DNA of 64,000 nt. Source: Devosia neptuniae. Lineage in GTDB: Bacteria > Pseudomonadota > Alphaproteobacteria > Rhizobiales > Devosiaceae. Location: the NCBI RefSeq assembly GCF_025452235.1, contig NZ_CP104965.1, positions 1,794,501-1,858,500 of the forward strand, written 5' to 3'. Below the pieces are notes generated by a model. That model saw only the letters and a program-made list of their open reading frames with translations, did not search any database and was not told where the DNA came from. Shown piece after piece: positions 60,875 to 64,000 of the stretch (its first letter is position 1; each line of letters starts with the position of its first letter). A program made the position numbers and the translations under genes.

Positions 60875-61021
60875 ATGAGCAATTTCGACAACGAAACCGA
60901 CTTCTCACAGGCAGGCATGTCCCGGCGCAATCTCCTTCAGGCAGCCGGTGCCGGGGCCCTCGCGGTGAGTGCCCTCGCGATCGCCGGCTGCCAGCTGCAG
61001 CGCAGGAAGGAACCACCATGA
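60875..61021 (+). CDS. 48-aa mini-ORF encoding a twin-arginine signal peptide
   Basis: A small ORF with AGGAG 7 nt before its ATG. Sequence reads MSNFDNETDFSQAG, then MSRRNLLQAAGAGALAVSAL and a lipobox-like AIAGC with C39, ending 9 residues later. SRRNLLQ is a good Tat motif. There is no mature domain. The stop TGA is nested in ATGA, the start of the downstream hydrolase, which itself lacks a signal. Either a relic of a split preprotein or a coupled leader. Confidence 0.7.
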   Translation: MSNFDNETDFSQAGMSRRNLLQAAGAGALAVSALAIAGCQLQRRKEPP

Positions 61022-61971
61022 CTACAGACTGGGACAAGGTTTTCCCGAAAAGCGAAAGCGTCGATCACCGCAAGGTCAGCTTCAAGAACCGGTACGGCAT
61101 CACCCTGGCGGGGGACCTGTATTCTCCTCAGGGACGCTGGGGTGAACGCCTGCCGGCAATCGCGGTGAGCGGCCCTTTCGGGGCTGTCAAAGAGCAGTCG
61201 TCAGGCCTTTATGCCCAGACCATGGCTGAACGTGGGTTTATCACCCTGGCCTTCGACCCATCCTATACCGGGGAAAGCAGCGGCGAGCCCCGCAACATTG
61301 CATCGCCCGACATCAACACTGAAGACTTCAGCGCAGCAGTCGATTTTCTGGGCCTGGAACCTGACGTTGATCGCGAACGGATCGGCATCATTGGCGTCTG
61401 CGGCTGGGGCGGCATGGCTCTAAATGCCGCAGCGATCGACAAGCGCATCAAGGCGGTTGTGGCGAGCACGATGTATGACATCAGCCGCGTCTCAGCCCAT
61501 GGCTACAACGACAGCGTGACTTTGGAACAGCGCACCCAGATGTTGGAGCAGTTGGGTGAGCAGCGGTGGCAGGATGCGGAAGCCGGCGTTCCGGCATATG
61601 GCTCGGCGTCCAACGAACTCAAGGGCGGGGAAGCGCAGTTCCTGGTGGACTATCACGACTACTACATGACGCCGCGCGGCTACCATCCGCGCGCAGTCAA
61701 CTCGGGCAATTCCTGGGCGATGACATCCGGCTTGTCGTTCATGAACATGCCGCTGCTGACCTACATCGCAGAGATATCCCCGCGGCCGACGCTGCTGCTC
61801 CACGGTGAAAATGCGCATTCTCGCTATCTCAGCGAGACGGCGTATGCAGCTGCGGCGGAGCCGAAGGAACTCCTGATCATCCCGGGCGCAAGCCACACCG
61901 ATCTTTACGATCAAATGGACATCATTCCCTTCGACAAGCTGCAATCCTTCTTCGAGCAACACCTGGTCTGA
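61018..61971 (+). CDS. Alpha/beta hydrolase, dienelactone-hydrolase-like cysteine type
   Basis: A 317-aa hydrolase. Strand-loop FKNRYGITLAGDLYSP, AVSGPFGAVKEQSSGLYAQ, AFDPSYTGESSGEP, then a nucleophile elbow GVCGWGG with C128 in place of serine, and the catalytic His in GASHTDLYD near 300. A Cys nucleophile recalls dienelactone hydrolases; related YcjY-like proteins are uncharacterised. AGGAAGGA lies 6 nt upstream of ATG 61018. In frame -1 relative to the Tat mini-ORF. The stop overlaps the next ATG by 1 nt. Confidence 0.85.
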   Translation: MTTDWDKVFPKSESVDHRKVSFKNRYGITLAGDLYSPQGRWGERLPAIAVSGPFGAVKEQSSGLYAQTMAERGFITLAFDPSYTGESSGEPRNIASPDINTEDFSAAVDFLGLEPDVDRERIGIIGVCGWGGMALNAAAIDKRIKAVVASTMYDISRVSAHGYNDSVTLEQRTQMLEQLGEQRWQDAEAGVPAYGSASNELKGGEAQFLVDYHDYYMTPRGYHPRAVNSGNSWAMTSGLSFMNMPLLTYIAEISPRPTLLLHGENAHSRYLSETAYAAAAEPKELLIIPGASHTDLYDQMDIIPFDKLQSFFEQHLV

Positions 61972-62180
61972 TGTCAGCCGCGCGCATGAGCCTGCGAAAG
62001 TTCTGGTGCCGCACGCTCGCGGGCGGCATCGGCGCTCAATTCGACTGGCTTGCCATCAGCCTGACCGGAGGCTTCGACGAGCAAGCCTGTGGCGGCAGGC
62101 CGATCAGAAATGGGCAGGAGGAGGCGGCCTTGCTTCCGGGCGGGGACGCCTCCCAGACCAAGCTGGAGCCGTCGAGATGA
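61971..62180 (+). CDS. Unrecognised 69-aa ORF in the overlap chain
   Basis: Begins in TGATG with the hydrolase stop and ends in ATGA with the next ORF, so it fits the translational coupling of the chain. Basic start MSAARMSLRKFWCRTLAGGIG, then ISLTGGFDEQACGG and a charged tail. I recognise no family. It may be a decayed gene fragment kept open by the overlaps, or a real small protein. Confidence 0.4.
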   Translation: MSAARMSLRKFWCRTLAGGIGAQFDWLAISLTGGFDEQACGGRPIRNGQEEAALLPGGDASQTKLEPSR

Positions 62181-62293
62181 GTCCGATCAATCGCCGAGCT
62201 CTGATCGCCGCCGGCGTTGCCACAGTTCTATTGCCCGCCCTGGCGAGGGCCCAACAGGGGGTGAACCGGCAAGCCAGAGGAGGACCGACATGA
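62177..62293 (+). CDS. 38-aa mini-ORF encoding an export signal
   Basis: MSPINRRALIAAGVATVLLP then ALARAQQG, a twin-arginine-like export signal (NRRALIA) with an AxA-type cleavage site, ending after ten more residues. Its stop is nested in ATGA with the cyclophilin-like ORF downstream. Same architecture as the 60875 mini-ORF: signal alone, enzyme-like ORF in the -1 frame right behind. Confidence 0.62.
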   Translation: MSPINRRALIAAGVATVLLPALARAQQGVNRQARGGPT

Positions 62294-62637
62294 AAATCAG
62301 GATGAGGTTTGACGGTCGAACCATGATCGCCACCCTGTACGACAACCCGTCCGCACAGGACTTCTACTCGATGTTGCCGCTCGATCTCACGGTCGAGGAT
62401 TTTGGGCACAACGAGAAAATAGTGCACTTGCCGCGAAAGCTCACCGAGGAAGGCAGCGGGCCGTTCGACAACGAACAGGCATATGACCTTTGTTACTACA
62501 AGCCCTGGGGCAATCTGGCGCTGTTCTATGCCGATTACGAGCATCCCGGCCTGATCCGCCTCGGCCGCTTCGATGAAGGCTACGAGGCTCTCCACGTCAG
62601 GGGCGAATTTCCAGTCCTTATCGAGGCGGTTCGATGA
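62290..62637 (+). CDS. Cyclophilin-like-fold protein
   Basis: A 115-aa protein with the pattern of the bacterial cyclophilin-like (PF18050-type) fold: KIRMRFDGRTMIATLYDNPSAQDFYSMLPLDLTVEDFGHNEKIVHLPRKL, YYKPWGNLALFYADYEHPGLIRLGRFDEG. Isomerase activity is not established for this group. AGAGGAGGA gives a strong ribosome site for ATG 62290. No signal of its own. Last gene of the MFS-hydrolase operon. Confidence 0.82.
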   Translation: MKIRMRFDGRTMIATLYDNPSAQDFYSMLPLDLTVEDFGHNEKIVHLPRKLTEEGSGPFDNEQAYDLCYYKPWGNLALFYADYEHPGLIRLGRFDEGYEALHVRGEFPVLIEAVR

Positions 62638-62915
62638 GCCAGGCCATGTTGGCTATCGCCGCGAGGATAGTTCAGCACTGCCATCGCAAACAGCTTTTGA
62701 AGATCGCGGCAAGAGCTTGACGATCACGGCCTTGCCGACATTGGCCTCAGCAGAACACGGGGCGCGACAAGGGAGGAACCTTGCCCGGCCGGCCGGCGGC
62801 AAGAAGGATTCGCATGCAGCCCCGAGGTCAGGTTGCGGCAGGACTGTTCGCAACAATGCGTCGGACTTAACCAGCCTGTTTGGCAATGGCATGACGAAAC
62901 CGGCCGCCTGAGTCA
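62638..62915. other. Intergenic region between two convergent units
   Basis: 278 bp with no gene, repeat or terminator I can support. Open frames on both strands here lack ribosome sites and recognisable motifs. Confidence 0.5.
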
Positions 62916-64000
62916 TCAGACCACCGCAGGTTGAGCACTCGCGCTGGCCGGGGCGGAATTGCCCGCAGCCATGTCGGCATCGAGGCGCTTGCCGGTGACG
63001 CGGTCAAAGCCTTGCAAGGCCTGGGGCGGGAATGTCAGCCACACGGTTTCGCCTTCAAGGTTTTCGTCACCGGGTGGCAGGACGACGGACAGCTCGCGGC
63101 CGGCCAGGTTGCCATAGGCGACGCGGGAGCCGCCCAGTTCTTCCACGAGGTCGATCGTGACCGGCAATCCCTGGTTGGGCCGGGTGGAGAGCGTGATGCT
63201 TTCGGGGCGGATGCCGATGGTGAGCGGGGTGCCCTTGGCCAGTTTGGATTGGGCGATGGTGGCGTTGGCTGCAACACCATCAAGCGTTACGGCGCCATTC
63301 TCGCCAATGGTGGCGGGCAGCAGGTTCATTGCCGGCGAGCCCATGAAGCCGGCAACAAAAACCGAGGCGGGCTTGCGGTAAATCTCGGCGGGTGAGCCGA
63401 TCTGTTCGACACGGCCGGTATTCATGACGATGAGCGTATCGGCCAGCGTCATGGCTTCCACCTGATCGTGGGTGACGAAGATGGAAGTGGCTTTGAGGCG
63501 TTTGTGCAGGCGCTTGATCTCGATGCGCATCTGCACCCGCAACAAGGCATCAAGGTTGGAAAGCGGCTCGTCGAACAGGAAGACATCGGGTTCGCGCACA
63601 ATGGCGCGGCCCATGGCGACGCGCTGGCGCTGGCCACCCGAGAGCTGGGCGGGGCGGCGGTCGAGATACTCGGTGAGGTCGAGGATTTTGGCGGCCTGGT
63701 CGACGCGAAGATCGCGTTCGGCAGCGGGGAGTTTGGCGAGGCGGAGCGGATAGGCAATGTTCTGTCGCACACTCATGTGCGGGTAGAGGGCATAATTCTG
63801 GAACACCATGGCGCAGCCCCGATCGGCGGGCTCGATGTCGTTCATCACCGTGCCGCCAATGGCAATTGTGCCCGACGTAATATCCTCGAGCCCGGCAATC
63901 ATGCGCAGCAAGGTTGATTTGCCACAACCCGACGGGCCGACGATGACCACGAAATGACCGTCAGGCAGGGCCACGTCGATGCCGTGCAACACGGGCTTGC
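62916..64000 (-). CDS. Carbohydrate ABC transporter ATPase (UgpC/MsmK type), 5' end beyond the window
   Basis: At least 361 aa, cut by the right edge: the frame enters at KPVLHGIDVALPDG with no start codon yet. Walker A GPSGCGKSTLLRMIAG, Q-loop VFQNYALYPHMSVRQN, signature LSGGQRQRVAMGRAIV, Walker B VFLFDEPLSNLDA, switch VTHDQVEAMT; the C-terminal TOBE domain carries IGIRPESITL and LGGSRVAYGN. This is the shared ATPase of sugar or glycerol-3-phosphate importers; its permeases would lie to the right. Confidence 0.93.
   Translation of the reverse strand, partial: KPVLHGIDVALPDGHFVVIVGPSGCGKSTLLRMIAGLEDITSGTIAIGGTVMNDIEPADRGCAMVFQNYALYPHMSVRQNIAYPLRLAKLPAAERDLRVDQAAKILDLTEYLDRRPAQLSGGQRQRVAMGRAIVREPDVFLFDEPLSNLDALLRVQMRIEIKRLHKRLKATSIFVTHDQVEAMTLADTLIVMNTGRVEQIGSPAEIYRKPASVFVAGFMGSPAMNLLPATIGENGAVTLDGVAANATIAQSKLAKGTPLTIGIRPESITLSTRPNQGLPVTIDLVEELGGSRVAYGNLAGRELSVVLPPGDENLEGETVWLTFPPQALQGFDRVTGKRLDADMAAGNSAPASASAQPAVV

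Noticed and set aside
62653..62916. 87-aa minus-strand frame in the last intergenic region
   Set aside because: No ribosome site, no motif, composition unlike neighbours.

Overview
The window is a G+C-rich, gene-dense alphaproteobacterial chromosome segment. Markers of the group are CpdR, a GapR/DUF2312 protein, a DUF1036-pyk pair, Ku-LigD, an Atu4866-type protein and exact sigma-EcfG-type promoters. The gene content looks most like Hyphomicrobiales, and Devosia or a relative is my best guess; that is inference from protein flavour, not a database match. There is no rRNA operon, integrase, transposase, prophage or CRISPR array.

Layout. 0.2-4.4 kb: cpdR, two tandem tRNA-Val genes, a cyclic-nucleotide-type phosphodiesterase, a divergent HxlR regulator/flavin reductase pair, a PPOX flavoprotein and msrB. 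4.7-19.3 kb: hrpB, an aldose-epimerase-like protein, a HerA-like ATPase, a Gfo/Idh/MocA dehydrogenase with a divergent GntR regulator, an alpha/beta hydrolase, an M16C protease, a repair exonuclease + ATP-dependent ligase pair and a UVR-motif protein. Four copies of a composite palindromic repeat sit between genes in this first 16 kb. 19.3-27.6 kb is a fatty-acid beta-oxidation locus: merR-fadD on the minus strand, fadE-fadB-thiolase-small membrane protein on the plus strand, with three matching 16-bp palindromes in the shared promoter. 27.6-33.3 kb is a complete oligopeptide/dipeptide ABC transporter. 33.3-38.5 kb holds a HIT protein, L36, pyruvate kinase, DUF1036 and GapR.

38.5-47.2 kb reads as a general-stress and DNA-repair island: UdgX, DUF3175, DUF305, a TauE-family permease, a small membrane protein, Ku, LigD, a PAS-HWE histidine kinase, a DUF892 ferritin-like protein and DUF3008. 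Two promoters here match GGAAC-N16-CGTT exactly (ku-ligD and DUF892) and three more match with one mismatch. 47.2-56.1 kb is envelope and isoprenoid metabolism: a PIG-V-like mannosyltransferase facing a Dpm1-like glycosyltransferase with a GtrA-type membrane domain, dxs, a DUF882 peptidase-like protein and an L,D-transpeptidase.

56.5-62.6 kb is accessory in character: two LysR-controlled divergent loci. The second ends in a chain of five ORFs overlapping by 1-4 nt, in which two separate mini-ORFs encode little more than secretion signals (one clearly twin-arginine) and each runs by ATGA overlap into an enzyme-like ORF with no signal of its own. The window closes inside a UgpC/MsmK-type sugar ABC ATPase cut by the right edge.
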